Of a stretch of 64,000 nt of DNA, positions 1 to 11,930 are shown piece after piece. The number at the start of each line of letters is the position of its first letter. The stretch's first letter is position 1. The notes under the pieces were generated by a model that did no database searches, had not been told where the DNA came from, and worked only from the letters and a program-made list of their open reading frames with translations. The stretch comes from Pithys albifrons albifrons (taxonomy: Eukaryota > Chordata > Aves > Passeriformes > Thamnophilidae). The stretch lies in NCBI RefSeq assembly GCF_047495875.1, contig NC_092461.1, forward strand, positions 67,072,299 through 67,136,298, in the 5' to 3' direction. Position numbers and translations under genes: made by a program.

Positions 1-1253
1 CAGAAATTTAAGCCGATTTATTCCATTTGAGTTTGGTACATAGTTAAATATTTTACTCCTGTTCCGGTAGATGTCTGAGCTCTTGTGTCCTATTTTATCA
101 TGTATTTGAATGTGTGCTTGATTTTCAATACTTTTACACTGTCCTCCCTTTCAACAGGATAATTTTAATGCATGTTGTGTTCATGATCAAATGACCTGCG
201 GCATTGGGCTAGAGTGCTTAAGTTCTTAGATGATACTTTTTTAAAACTGAATTTCTAAGTATGTCATAGATAAAAAAAATATTTCTGCATGCACCATGTT
301 TTGGTGTTATTTCCTCCTTGCTCTTAACATAGACATAGCAGCATTCAGGCAAGGTTGTTTAGTTATCTGGCAATTTCCACCTTCAGTTTGTTTCTCAAGA
401 CCTTCTGTCACAGGATTTTCAGAATAGTGGCATTTTGCTTGTGCTTTTTTCTTGTTAATGTTGTTCTGGCCCTTTTTTTTCAAAGATTCTGCTGTGCAGT
501 AGGAGATGCATTTACCCATAGGAACTATAGGTATCCATTTACTCTCTAAAAAACACACTAGATCAAACTCTGTCCATGTATACTTGCACACAGCTCCCAC
601 TGTAGTCATGCAAGGGATTGGTTTTGTCTTAGTTGTGCAAAACTCATTCACTACAGTCCATGGAGCCTTTCTTCTGCAATACTGCCACACAGGGGATTCT
701 GTGTGTGGATATATAAAAATGCTTTTTGGTCATCTGTCTGCTCTGTGTAGATCCTTTTTATTAATCTTTCCAGCATTTTATTACATAATCTACCAATTGA
801 CATGATGAGGCAGAGATTAACATTGACAAAAATTACTCTGAAACTCAAAGAAGCCACCTATTCCCTTACCACTCACCAGTTCCTGATCCAGTTCCTGTCC
901 AAATAGCAATGGCACAATTCCCTTCACCTTCTGCGATGCAGGATCAGACCCTGTCATGAAACTGGCCACGTCTGTTAGTGTTGGAAAATATTCCAAGCCT
1001 ACCAGGTTAAACAAATTTCCTCATTTACTGTGGGCAGAAAATGAAGGGTCTAATCTTAGTTATTCAAACCTTTCCATCTTATCAACCAATTTTCCCAGTG
1101 GGTGGCTACATCTGTGATTTAGTGTGGATTAAGTAAAATAATAACAAAAGCACTTGCTACTTTGATCTTGGTATGTTTATTTAATGACTGTTCAATATGC
1201 AGGAAACTGTATAGCATAGGAGTCCAGATTACAATGTGTTGTTGGCTTGGGTT

Positions 1254-1311
1254 ATTCTATTTTATTTATTTTTATTAGGTTTTATTATTTTATTATACTT
1301 TATTTTATTTA
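1254..1311. repeat. TTTTA-type low-complexity tract
   Basis: About 58 bp made almost wholly of T and A in TTTA, TTTTA and TTATTTTA words. There is no longer-range periodicity. Confidence 0.8.
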
Positions 1312-4300
1312 CACAGCCAAGGTTAAAAGGAGCAGGAGCCCAGCTGAGGGAGTTCATAGTTCATCTCTGCATGTTCGCTGTCTTCCATTTAAATGTACAC
1401 AAAGGACTAATACAGTACCCGCTCTCCCCTGGACTGTCTTTGATACACTCTGCTGTGCCTGGACTCTGCCACTCCTCCTATCAGTCTGATCCTACTTTTT
1501 TAGCCTGCTGTGCTCAGCACTGTAACCTCATTCAGCTAGTGCTCTGCATGCAGGCTAACAGCTTCAAGGCTCTGTCAGGCATTGACACATGCAGGCTCCA
1601 AGCGGGAAGCTAAACACTCCCCTTCACCTTCCCTGCAGTTCCACATTAACCTCTATTAAGTGCAGGAAAAACACAAATGTTATAGTGCCATCATTCAGAT
1701 TTTAACTACCAGTGTATATTTAGATCTTCTGCCCATTCTCCACCTATGAGAACATACTCAGCAAACACTCAGGCTCCTCCCTTTCTCCCAAAGAGAGTGA
1801 TAAATAGTGAGTTAGCTTAAAGAATGTAATGGGAGAAGGTCTGGATTGGATATTTATAGCACAGGCATGAAAATCTGAGAGAAAACTTTGACACCATTGT
1901 CTGTAATGTCTCATTTGAGGAGAATTATGCAAGGTATTTACAAAACATGTCCTCTTTGAAAGCCAGGTACTAAAAAAGGCACTGCTAGTCTGCAAGTCCT
2001 ATCACACTTCAGTCCAAGCACTGAATGGATCAATGTCTGTTGGGTGCTGTGGGCAGAATTTGTAACTATTTCTAGTTCTAAGTATAGGAAATGTCTGACA
2101 GTATTTCCTTGTGAAGCCACACCCTCATTTCCCACTCTGGGTCCTGTGTCCAGTGCTCATGCACCTTCTGACTCCCACGCTTTGGGGAGCTGCTGAGACC
2201 AGAGCAGATGCCTTCCCACTCCAATATGCCTTGTCCACACATCCTGTACTTCGATCAGTTGGAGATAACATGCCCCATATTCCTGGTTCAGATTCTTTGG
2301 GCAACATGGAAAAAAATGAAAGGACGGGAGACATAAAAGGTTTTCCTAATACTTTACTCCTGAAAACAAGTTACAGAAATGAAATTGTTAACAATAATAA
2401 TCTTGAGACATGCCATCTCCTTGTTAATGCTTGGCTCATCAAACTTAATGCAAGCTGTAGGAATCCTAGTGTTCCATGTTGGACAGGACTCCTCCCTGTC
2501 CTGCCAGTCTGCAGTAATCACCTTCCTTTTGCCATACAGTGACATCCAGCTCTCCAGAGAATTTGATTTCGTTTTGCCATGGTGCTCCATTCAGGCATTT
2601 TCACCTTATCTCAGTCTTCCAGTACTCTCCTCTTCTGATAAACAATCCTGGAAAGAGGGAGGGGGAATGGCAGAAGAATCAAAGTTGATGGTACTAGATT
2701 GTTTTTTGACAATGTTCCGTGATAGTCCTTCATCGAGGTGCCAAGTCCCTTTCCTGGGAAGGATGCCTGTCTGGAAAGCATTACTGTAACCTGTCTTGGG
2801 TAAATTTAAACATGTGTTCAGTACAGCTTGCAAAATGGAGTTCAGGAGACAAAATGGAGTTTCAGTTTAATACGAATGTACCGTTTTACCAAACCGTGTC
2901 AAGAAAGGGATTTTCCATCATGTATAATGTTTACAGAGCATATCTGCTTTTATCTTTAATGGTTGCTATAACAAGATCAACTGTTTCTTTAGCAGAGCCA
3001 TTTGATGATTTATGTTGTATGCCATCATTATTTTAGTCTCATTTCAGCAGCTCTGAGTAAAATGAAATATCACTCTGTGTCATCAAGCAACCTGAGACAA
3101 TATCCACTCTTGGCATTTGGTTTAAAATAAACAAAATTACTTAGTTTTAAAGGTATTTTAGGATTAGTGGCTTTTTGATAATGTGAGTTACAAATGATCT
3201 CTATAAGCTGTAAGCAGTAAAATCACTAAATCACTAGAAATAAATAATGTTTTTACACAATGCTATTGCAATATCTTCTTAAACATAATGAATTGTGTTG
3301 GGGCATCATCAGAATATGCTAAATTATGGTTAAAGGTTATAACTAAAGTTTAAATTTAGACCTAAATCTATGTTCCAGTTCCAATCTAAGATGGTAGAAA
3401 TTTGTATTTAGATTATGCAATTAGTATCACAGACTTTGAAGATCTGTAACATCCTTTGTAGAAATGGGATGTTCAGTCCAAATGGCTTTACCCAGAAGCT
3501 GAACTTATAAAAAACAGCAGCTTTCACCAATTTGATCATCTCTCTCCCCTTGCTTCTTCTCCTTTAATTTTTACATTTTATGGTAGCAGTGTTGAAAACA
3601 GTGCCTGAATTTTCTTCCCCTCCACGCCTCTGTCCCAAGATTATTTTGGCATCAAAAACCACAGGGGCTAATATTCCTCAAGCTTCCCTGCCTATACTGC
3701 AGTTGCACAAGACACAGTACTGTCACATTGTGCTGCTCTTCAGTATGAACGAGAAGAAGCTCAAAGATATACACATCCTTAATATTTTTTTTCTTTTATG
3801 TAGCTCATACAACTATGCCTGAAGAAATTAGCGCACATATATATGCATATAAAGAGAAATCAACTATGCAATGCCCTGGATTTGAAAACTGTAGATGACA
3901 TAGGAGCAAAATGACCCCTCACTTCTCTCAACAACAGCAGAGAAGTGTGAGGTAGCAAGAAGATGGAGATGGAGAGGTGAAGTTTCATTCTGCCAGTAAT
4001 CCAGATAACACAGGTGATCCTGGCAATGAAGACAGAGTGAATTGACATAGAATAAAGCAGCCTGTGGGAAAGGAAGGACACTAAGTTAGGGTGAAAGCCT
4101 GTGTTGAACCTGTGCATGCATGTGGCAGCTGCCATCTGAAATAGCTACATGAAGCTAATGCAGGTGTGTATCTGCATTTATAATCACTATATACACACAT
4201 ACAGTTAGCAATAGATAAATATATGTTGTTTCCAGTTATCTTCTTTGTCTCTCAAGCCCTTCTAGTTTTTTCTGCAGTCTTGCACCTTCCTTCTTTTCCA

Positions 4301-7300
4301 ATTTTTTCTATGTGTATAGGCAATCAAAACGAGTGTTCTCTCATTAAGTGTCACCATGAGAAATTTTGTTCCCTGCTTTTTTTTCAATTTGTTTATAATG
4401 TCTTTGTGTGATAGTCCATACAGGATGTTTGTCATTTAAAACACATCAAGAATGAATGAAAAAATACCATTCTTGCAAGCTTTTCTACTTCATAATCATT
4501 ATTATAAATGTTGATAGAGTTTGCAGCAGACTAAATAGGAAGATGGAAACAGGCTTCCTGTCCATGACTACATTGTATGACCCTGGTGTGATGCCACATT
4601 AATGGGAGATAGAAGCCAGCTTTGGATTCTGTAAAACAGCTTTGTCACTCCAGACATCTGCTGAACTCTGTCATAGCTCTTGCATCAGTTACAGTCAGCC
4701 AGTGTTTATGTAATTACATTGCTAACTTCTATGAGTAAATTGCCTTTAATAACAGCTGTTGGGTACATTGCGCATGTTGGGTTGCTGAACATTACAGCTT
4801 GTTTTACAAAGGGTCATTCTATGGGAGAATAACTGGCCATGCCACAGTGTTGCCTGTGAGTTTTATTTGTAATAGTCATTTAAATAAAGAATACAGTGCA
4901 ATTTGATTTTATATTAGACCTAGCTCCCAGCTGTATTTCTTTTCATATTACAATGCAGTCATATTCTTAGTTTGCTCTCACCCAAACTTCTCATCCAGTT
5001 ATGCTTTTAATATGAGAAGAAATGTTGTCAAGAGTAGTTATTATCACACATCAGAATATTGTATTAGCATTCATTTTTAATAGATTTAAATGAATGATTT
5101 TCAAATCTGCTCTTACTGATACTGAAGGATCTTGGAGACACATTGGGAAAGATTTAGATTAAATGTCATAGGATATATATACATCATACATAGGTTCATA
5201 AAAGACAGTTCATTTAACTGCCTGCCTTTGTGTTTCATTAGTTCTGTTTGGGTGAATCATCCACAGGTTAAGTGATGCTTTTGCAGTTTTCTTTGCTTGA
5301 AATAGAACACAGTGAATGGTAAGAAAGTTTAGGGAATACAAGGTTCTTGCAGAACTGAGGATGATAAGTAAAATAAGACAATTTTGGAGACATAGAGTAT
5401 AACCTGGAAGAAAACTCTAGTAGTTGATGACATTTTTGAGTTGTATCTGCTGATCTTTGGACTCACTATCAACTTAAGCTGCTCTTGCATACATCACTTG
5501 ACTTGTAAAGCAAAATTCCAGGTGAATGTGGTATAAGTTAAGCCATCCTGATGGAGAGTTGTTGAGAGATGCCATGCTGCAGAGCCTGCATGTTGCAGTC
5601 TATTAAAGGTGAAATGATTCAATATTCATTTCTGGGGTTTAGGGGCATGCTTTGGAATCTTCTAAACACAATGGGGAAAAGCATGGATAGAACTTTTCAG
5701 CTGATCATATTGTTGGCATTTTTTTCACAGTTTATTGTTTCAATGTGGGATAGTCATATTTGGGCAAGGTGGGCACGCTGGGTGCAGAAACAATGTGCTG
5801 CATCAGTGTGTCTGAACTTCTTGTTATTGAAGGCTTGGGTACCCATTTTTCTGGCCTGGGGTGGGATGTACATGTTATCTCTATTCCATGCTGCTTTGGT
5901 CACTTGGAAAGGGGATGATGAATAAACAAATCAGAACTGAAGTAAATATTTTGTTTTATTTTGGTGTACAAAGATCATCATTTCACTCTCTTATAAACAT
6001 TTTAGTAAACATTCCAAATGTGAAGGAGGTATCTCCTAGCAATATCTACTGTTCAGACTGCAGGTGTATATGCTTCATCCTTCGAGCTTATGGGTGTTTT
6101 TCAGGGTCTTAGCCAAAGTCTTAGGAACTGCCAAGAAGCCATGCACCATACTGCACTAGGCTGAGGCATTTAGACAGTGATAAATGTAGTGCTCATACTA
6201 ACATGGCAACAGTGCTAGCGTAGCCTGGAAACATAAACACCACAAAAAAGACACATCACATTGAATCTTGCTGATCTATATAACCTTTTACACAACATCT
6301 TACACATATTTCTGACAAGAAAATGCTAAATATTGCATTTAATTGAATATTGAAGAAATTAAGTAATAAATCAGACGGCTGCTGGGTATTTTTAGATATT
6401 AACAGGTCACCGAGGTTTTACAGGCATTTATGCATCAATATATCTTTCTGAAAATTTAACCTAAAAAATTAATCCTAAATTCTGCAGAAGGTAATTTCTA
6501 TTTAAGATCAAGAGGCCAGAAAGTTTAAGTTTAGATATACTTTTTGTGTTTTGCTTTCTTTCATACATGCTCACATTAAGCCCACAGATCATGGTTGAAT
6601 AAAAGATTTCAGAGTTAAATAGACAGCCACAAGCAACAAACAGGAGAGGCTGAGATCCAAGATCCTATCATGCCAGAGGAACCACTAATAGCAAGGCAAT
6701 GATTAGGTAGGCAGATAATCCTAGAACAACACACAAAATTATGAAAATTTCAGTATTCATGGAAAAATACCTTAGGAAAATTATTCAAAGAATGCAGATT
6801 TGGTGACTGAAAGCTTGGGAGCAAGAGCAGATAACCAAACATCCAAAAGAGGGAATTATATAAAAGACCAGTGTACTTCATAAAGATTCTTAAATCACAG
6901 GGTCAAACATTATGGAAGGCAAAATAAATAACCCTTGACTATAACTAACTAGTAGGTAGAAAAGGAAAGGAATTTCTTCATATTCATGGCAACTAAATAC
7001 ATGCAACAAAGAATCTGAATTACAGCAAAATTTGCAATGTAGCACAACGAATGTATGAAGATAATAAGGGAAATTCAAAAGAGGAGACCTAAGGAACCAT
7101 GGTTTCCAGAGCAGTTCAGACTACCAACCAGTTTAACTACCCTGTCCCCATTATTTCTTATAAATACGATATGGATTGCATCCATTCTGAAAAAGATATC
7201 AAACTTCATTCTAAAATGTCTGATAAATGATGAGTTTGCTGTTGACATAATGCTTAATTACCTACTAAAGTAGGAACTTGTATCTTATTTCAGGGCTGAA

Positions 7301-7826
7301 TTTCTGTAACTCCCATTTCTCAACACTAGATCTCATTATACCACTGTCAGGAAGGCTGACATCTTGCTATCAGACATCTTTCCAGGGTGTAAGTACCAAT
7401 TGCAGTGATCAAGGCATCCTTCAGCCTTTCGTCTGACAAGCTGAATAAGTTGAGCTCCTGTAACCCTTGCACTGGAGCCCTTCTTTTCCAACCAGAGGCT
7501 GTGAAATCTCTCTTCAGAATTTCAACTGTCCATCTGAGTAGAAGAGACAATTTTTTCCAGCAATCCAGACACTTAAAGATTTCCTCCAAAACTCTACTTT
7601 GAATGCTTATAAATAAGAACATTGTTGAATGAGAAAGCTGAAAGAAATGGTACATGTCAACAAGAAACAATAAAGAAACAAACATCAAACCCTATTTCAT
7701 GATCTAATCCAACTATCTCTATTCCATCAAAATTTGGAAATTCTCAATTCCCTATGGCAGATCTGTGTCTGTGACATAATCCTTTCCCTCCCATGAAACT
7801 GACTTCTGACAGATAGGCTGTGACTA

Positions 7827-7856
7827 TCTATTAAATAGCTCTAGCTATTTAATAGA
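7827..7856. repeat. Perfect 30-bp palindrome (14-bp arms, 2-bp centre)
   Basis: TCTATTAAATAGCT at 7827-7840 and AGCTATTTAATAGA at 7843-7856 are exact reverse complements around the dinucleotide CT. This is the longest perfect inverted repeat I found in the window. Confidence 0.95.
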
Positions 7857-8575
7857 CCATCAGCTGCTGTCCCAGGAGCTGGCACTTGTTCATTTACTGT
7901 TGCTCTTACAAGCCTTGTAGCCTCTGGCAGAGAAAGAGGATGAACAGCTGGAAGCTGAAACCTTTTCAGCCACCTCAGCAAAAACTGGTAGAGCTGTCTG
8001 CCAAAGCCACAGTTTAACTTTGCCACCTTGGACTGGTGGAATATACTGCACCTTGCAGGTTAGACTGTCTCCAGAAGCTCAGCACTAATCAAGAAATGTC
8101 CATGGGACAACTTCTGTAGGAGCAGAGCAAGCTCAGTAGTAGAGACTTCTTAGAAAAGCTGCTGTGTCATCAAAAACAATTGGTCATGTCCAATATATGT
8201 CATTCTAAGCATTCACATGTGAGGTCAGGTGAAAGTTATTTCACATAAACCTCATCACAGCTGGAAATATGTGGTTGATGACTGGGGATAGGGATTCCTG
8301 CTGTTGTTCATTTCTACTTGAAAGATTTTCCCTACCTCCTGAGCAGACACTGGGACTGTAACTGTCCTGTTGGCACTGCCATTTAGGTGGGTGTGATGAG
8401 AGTTCTGCAGAGACGTTTTCCAGTTCATGTAAGAAACAGTAGTTTATGCTTTTTGTATTGGTAGAGAATGAGGCTTCAGATCTAGCAGCTTTTATCCATC
8501 TAGACCTTCAGATATAACTCCTTTCTATCACATTTCTGTTACTTCTTAACTGCTGATGAGGGGAGAAAAAGAACT

Positions 8576-8594
8576 AAAAAAAAAAAAAAAAAAA
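8576..8594. repeat. A19 homopolymer
   Basis: Nineteen consecutive A, followed by GGAAAG. There is no recognisable retrotransposon body upstream, so it is not assigned as a poly(A) tail. Confidence 0.85.
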
Positions 8595-9045
8595 GGAAAG
8601 AAGCTTTGTATATATTTCCAGGAATTCTATTTATCATTTACAGAAGGTTATTTTGCAGTTCTGATTATGAATGTTTACTTTATTCACACATCAAGCAAAC
8701 TATCCTCTTACACCACACGGACAGAAGGTATACTGTTTCATACATTCAGATGTCTGAAAGCTGTCTGGAAATGTATTTCCTGCTTTCTGATATGGGAACA
8801 TTTCAATAGGAGGGAATTTAATTTGTTTTGAAATTTCAACTCTTATTCTGCTCAGAAGCTAAAGTTGGAATCCATTAAGAGGCATTTTAGTGCAGATTCT
8901 ATTCTCATCTTCCTTTTCTCAGTAACTGTGCTATTCACTTTGTACTTCATTGCAACCAACAGCAATATAGTGCACAAAATGAGCCATTTTGTTTTAAAAC
9001 AGATTGCAGATAAAAGGGAACCATTCATTTCTTGCTTGCTAGCTG

Positions 9046-9068
9046 TAATTACTAGAGCGCTAATTACT
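9046..9068. promoter_or_regulatory. Paired TAATTACT homeodomain-like motifs
   Basis: TAATTACT at 9046-9053 is repeated exactly at 9061-9068, with starts 15 bp apart, in a non-repetitive stretch 180 bp before exon 2. TAATTA is the core recognised by many homeodomain proteins. A regulatory role is only inferred. Confidence 0.3.
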
Positions 9069-9224
9069 CCAAATCACTGACATCCAGGGTCAATAAGGAT
9101 GACAACAGGAACATCAAAGACAAGATGCACACATGCAATTACAAGTCTCTAAAACCAGGCTGTAATATTATTTTATGGCAACTGTTTTTTTTCAGTCAAT
9201 GCTGAAAAATCAAGTTTGCTGAAT

Positions 9225-9247
9225 GTTTACTATTATTTCCTTTGCAG
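9225..9247 (+). other. TOX: Splice acceptor of TOX exon 2
   Basis: A pyrimidine-rich stretch ending CCTTTGCAG sits immediately before the first in-frame codon (TTT, Phe) of exon 2. It fits the vertebrate 3' splice-site consensus. Confidence 0.85.
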
Positions 9248-9313
9248 TTTGACGGTGAGAACATGTATATGAGTATGACAGAGCCGAGCCAGGACTATGT
9301 GCCAGCCAGCCAG
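9248..9313 (+). CDS. TOX: TOX coding exon 2 (66 bp, phase 0-0)
   Basis: This exon encodes 22 residues, beginning FDGENMYMSMTEPSQDY and ending VPASQ, which matches the conserved N-terminal segment of TOX at about residues 35-56. It is preceded by a pyrimidine-rich acceptor ending TTTGCAG and followed by the donor GTGGGT. The reading frame opens exactly at the acceptor and a TAA follows two codons after the donor, so the borders are well fixed. The length is a multiple of three and both borders are phase 0, so skipping it would keep the frame with exon 3. The segment belongs to the acidic and serine-rich N-terminal regulatory part of the protein, far from the HMG box, and contains no recognisable fold. 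It is too short to be found by ORF length and was recognised from the peptide. Confidence 0.93.
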
Positions 9314-9319
9314 GTGGGT
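9314..9319 (+). other. TOX: Splice donor of TOX exon 2
   Basis: CAG|GTGGGT follows the last codon (CAG, Gln). It is a usable but non-optimal donor because positions +3 and +4 are GG rather than AA. Read-through would reach TAA after two codons. Confidence 0.85.
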
Positions 9320-11500
9320 TAATTAATCTTCTCTGCCTTGTTTCAAATTGTAATTAAACAAATTCAAAAAGTTGCATTGCAAATGAGTGGCACTATCAGT
9401 AACTGCTGCAATCAGGAATAATCATAATTTATAAACAAAGCATTTAAGCCTTGTTTCCTGTTAATGAGATAGAGCTGATAAAACACCAGAGTTGGCGTTT
9501 GTTGAAAGATACTACCTTGTTTCCTCTCCAGAATGCAAGCAGCTGTTTTGCCAGCATGATCTTTCCTAAACAGTTGTTTTACCTTCAGGAAATAAAGTCT
9601 TTACAGGTGCAGGTTATTTGTTTATCTGACTGCAGACAAGTTAATTGTTATAAGCTACACATGTCACAAATAGCCTTAATTATCACTTGTAGGGCAGTTG
9701 AAGTATTACATTTTTAATGCTAATCCTATGGCTGAGGAACATTGCTAATATTACAGAATTAGCAGTGAGGTTAAGGTAGTGACTTAGTTTTCTATAGCTT
9801 GCAAGCCCAGAAGATTTAACGTGATGTGGATTTTTTCAGGTATTTTTGAGTTCTTTTCCTTTTTGGGAACTGCACATACAAATACAAATCAAATACACAT
9901 TTGATATTGGATGTGTATTTCCACTTGAATCCTAAGATACTATAGAATTCTAAGAATGAAGGATTTAAATTACTTCTTAAAAAGCAAAAATAATTTTTAG
10001 AGCTTTGGATTGTCTACCTGTTGCTATGTCTATATGTAGGGAATAAATGTAGGGAATGTAGGTGTTTTGGTCCCAGGAATTTCATGCTAGCAAGTGGTGG
10101 GGTCAGTCAGAAATTGCCTTGAATAATCAGACCTGTGGTCTAGGTCATGCAATATTTTAGGCCCGGCAGTGGCTGCTCTTTCTGATACAACCAGGAGGAT
10201 TATGTGAAGAGCTCTCATTATGTGAGAAATAAGTTTGCATCTACAGTAAATATGTTTAGATAAGCTGGAGGGAATAGAAATCAACACTTTTGAAAGTGAC
10301 AGTACATTCAAAGCTAAGTGTCTTCATAAAGTATGGTTCTTCAGGTACTAAGGTTCATTTGGGGGCAGGGAAGCAGGATTTTGTGTGAGATGAGTACATG
10401 GTTTAATCAAAAAGACCATCTTTAAAATATTCCACCATGTTTCTTTCCAGCCTCCTGTTGAAGTTACTCAGAAATACCTTTAGAGACCAATAGTACTTTG
10501 CATTTAGGAATTGTGCATGATTGAACTTATTCAGCTAAGAACCCTCCAAGATCCAGAGGTAGTTTAGAATAGAACTGTTTGATTAAAAAATGAAAAATTG
10601 TATTATTAATTTTTCTCTAACCATTAATCCAAAAACTGCACTGACAAGTTTTAGTATTACTATTAGATTAGAGCAGCCTTGTATCATCTCATTTATGCCT
10701 TAAGGGTTTGGAAGTGCAAGGGCTAATTGAATTTGTTTGAAACAGTAGAAATACAAACTCTGTGAATGATTGCTGTTATAAGGCAGCTGCTACCTTTCAG
10801 AGAATCATTATGTCTGTCTTAAATAGTTTTGAAGAAAGAATTGCAAATCCACATTATACATCAGAATTATTTTTCTTCTGTTGATATTTTTATACTGTGT
10901 ATGCATGTAGTTTAAATAATTTAAATAGCATATTGAAAAATTAAGAGTATAAGTTTTAATCTTTTATGTGGTTTCTACATGTGCTAACAAGGCCTAGATC
11001 CTCAGAGATATTTATGCATCTAAAACTCACTGGTTTCAGTGGAAGTAAGGTGCTTAAAGTACCTTTAAAGATTCAGGCATAGGTATTTTAAATGCAAATG
11101 TCTTTGTCTTCAAGGAAAAAAAAATCTATCAAATGTGACATTTCCAAATTCAAAGATGTCAGAAAATGCTGAATACTTCCTAAGGTCTGGAACCAAGAAA
11201 GGGCTTACAGATTTAAAATCTCACTGTGGCAAAGCTGAGGTCTTAGATGTCTGGCTCCCAGGTAGAGTTCAAAACCCAGAGGCAGGTGTTGAAACTCTCT
11301 GCCCTTTGGTGGGGATCTGTGTGACCAGAGGCAGCTCAATTACCAGGCTCAGCAGTTTAAGTTATTATCAAGTGACTGACACCAGTCAATCAGCCTCCTG
11401 TGCCAGTTTGGGAGAAGCTGTCAGCCTTGGGCTGTTGCAGGCTCCTTTCCCTTACTGGGATTTTCTTCTGGTGGTTACACTGTTGCACTGGTGAATATAT

Positions 11501-11930
11501 AGAATCATAAAACGGTTTGTGTTGGAATGAAGTTTGAAGATCATCTAGTTCCAATCCCCCTGACGTAGACAGGGAACCTTCCACTAGACCAGATTACTTT
11601 AAACCCAATCCAGCCTGGCCTTGAACATTTTCAGGGATTAGGCGTCCACAACCTCTCTGGCCAACCTGTGCTAGTGCCTCACCTCTCTTTCTAGCAAAGA
11701 ACTTCTTCTACTGTCTAATCTAAACCTTTCCTCCTTCACCTAAAGGCCATTTCTCTTTCTTCTATCACTACGTGCTTTTGTAAAAAAGTCCCTCTCCAGC
11801 TTTCCTGTTGGCTCCTTTTAGGTACTGAAAGGCTGCTCTAACGTCTCCCTGGAGCCTTCTCTTTTCAAAGCTGAACCACCCCAACACTCAGCCTGTCTTT
11901 GCAGAAGAGGTGTTGCAGCTCTCTGTGGGC
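11501..11930 (-). mobile_element. CR1 LINE fragment (3' end), antisense
   Basis: Starting AGAATCATAAAACGGTTTG, this stretch reads as the reverse complement of the 3' part of the avian CR1 non-LTR retrotransposon. Recognisable blocks include the TTGGAATGAAG / GATCATCTAGTTCCAA region, CCAGCCTGGCCTTGAACA, the CCAACCTGTGC block, AAAAAGTCCCTCTCCAGCTT, and the CTGAACCACCCCAACACTCAGCCTG block. The CR1 3' terminus is at the low-coordinate end. It is 5'-truncated, as usual for CR1, and carries enough substitutions that no reverse-transcriptase frame survives. Confidence 0.92.

Larger units (their letters stand above)
1..9247 (+). other. TOX: TOX intron 1, 3' part
   Basis: There is no coding exon or recognisable transposon here. 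The stretch is AT-rich, with a TTTTA-type low-complexity run at 1254-1311, a 19-A run at 8576-8594, a perfect 30-bp palindrome at 7827-7856, and paired TAATTACT motifs at 9046-9068 about 180 bp before exon 2. Open frames of 60-143 codons occur on both strands, but none resembles a known protein and none is supported by splice or codon signals. No sequence like TOX exon 1 is present. Confidence 0.85.

Noticed and set aside
1236..1613. 125-codon ORF starting in a T-rich tract
   Set aside because: Its first half is low-complexity TTTTA sequence translated as F, L and I, and the rest is unrecognised.
5569..5925. 118-codon plus-strand ORF rich in hydrophobic residues
   Set aside because: I recognise no family, and it has no splice context or coding signature. 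A T-rich intron easily yields hydrophobic frames.
8576..8594. A19 run as the tail of a processed pseudogene or SINE
   Set aside because: The upstream sequence shows no gene-like or SINE body and no target duplication.
1..9247. Search for TOX exon 1
   Set aside because: No GC-rich segment encoding the MDVRFYPPP start was seen, so the exon must lie upstream of the window.
11135..11494. 119-codon plus-strand ORF next to a CR1 fragment
   Set aside because: There is no homology I recognise, and it ends just before the CR1 border. It is probably a chance frame.
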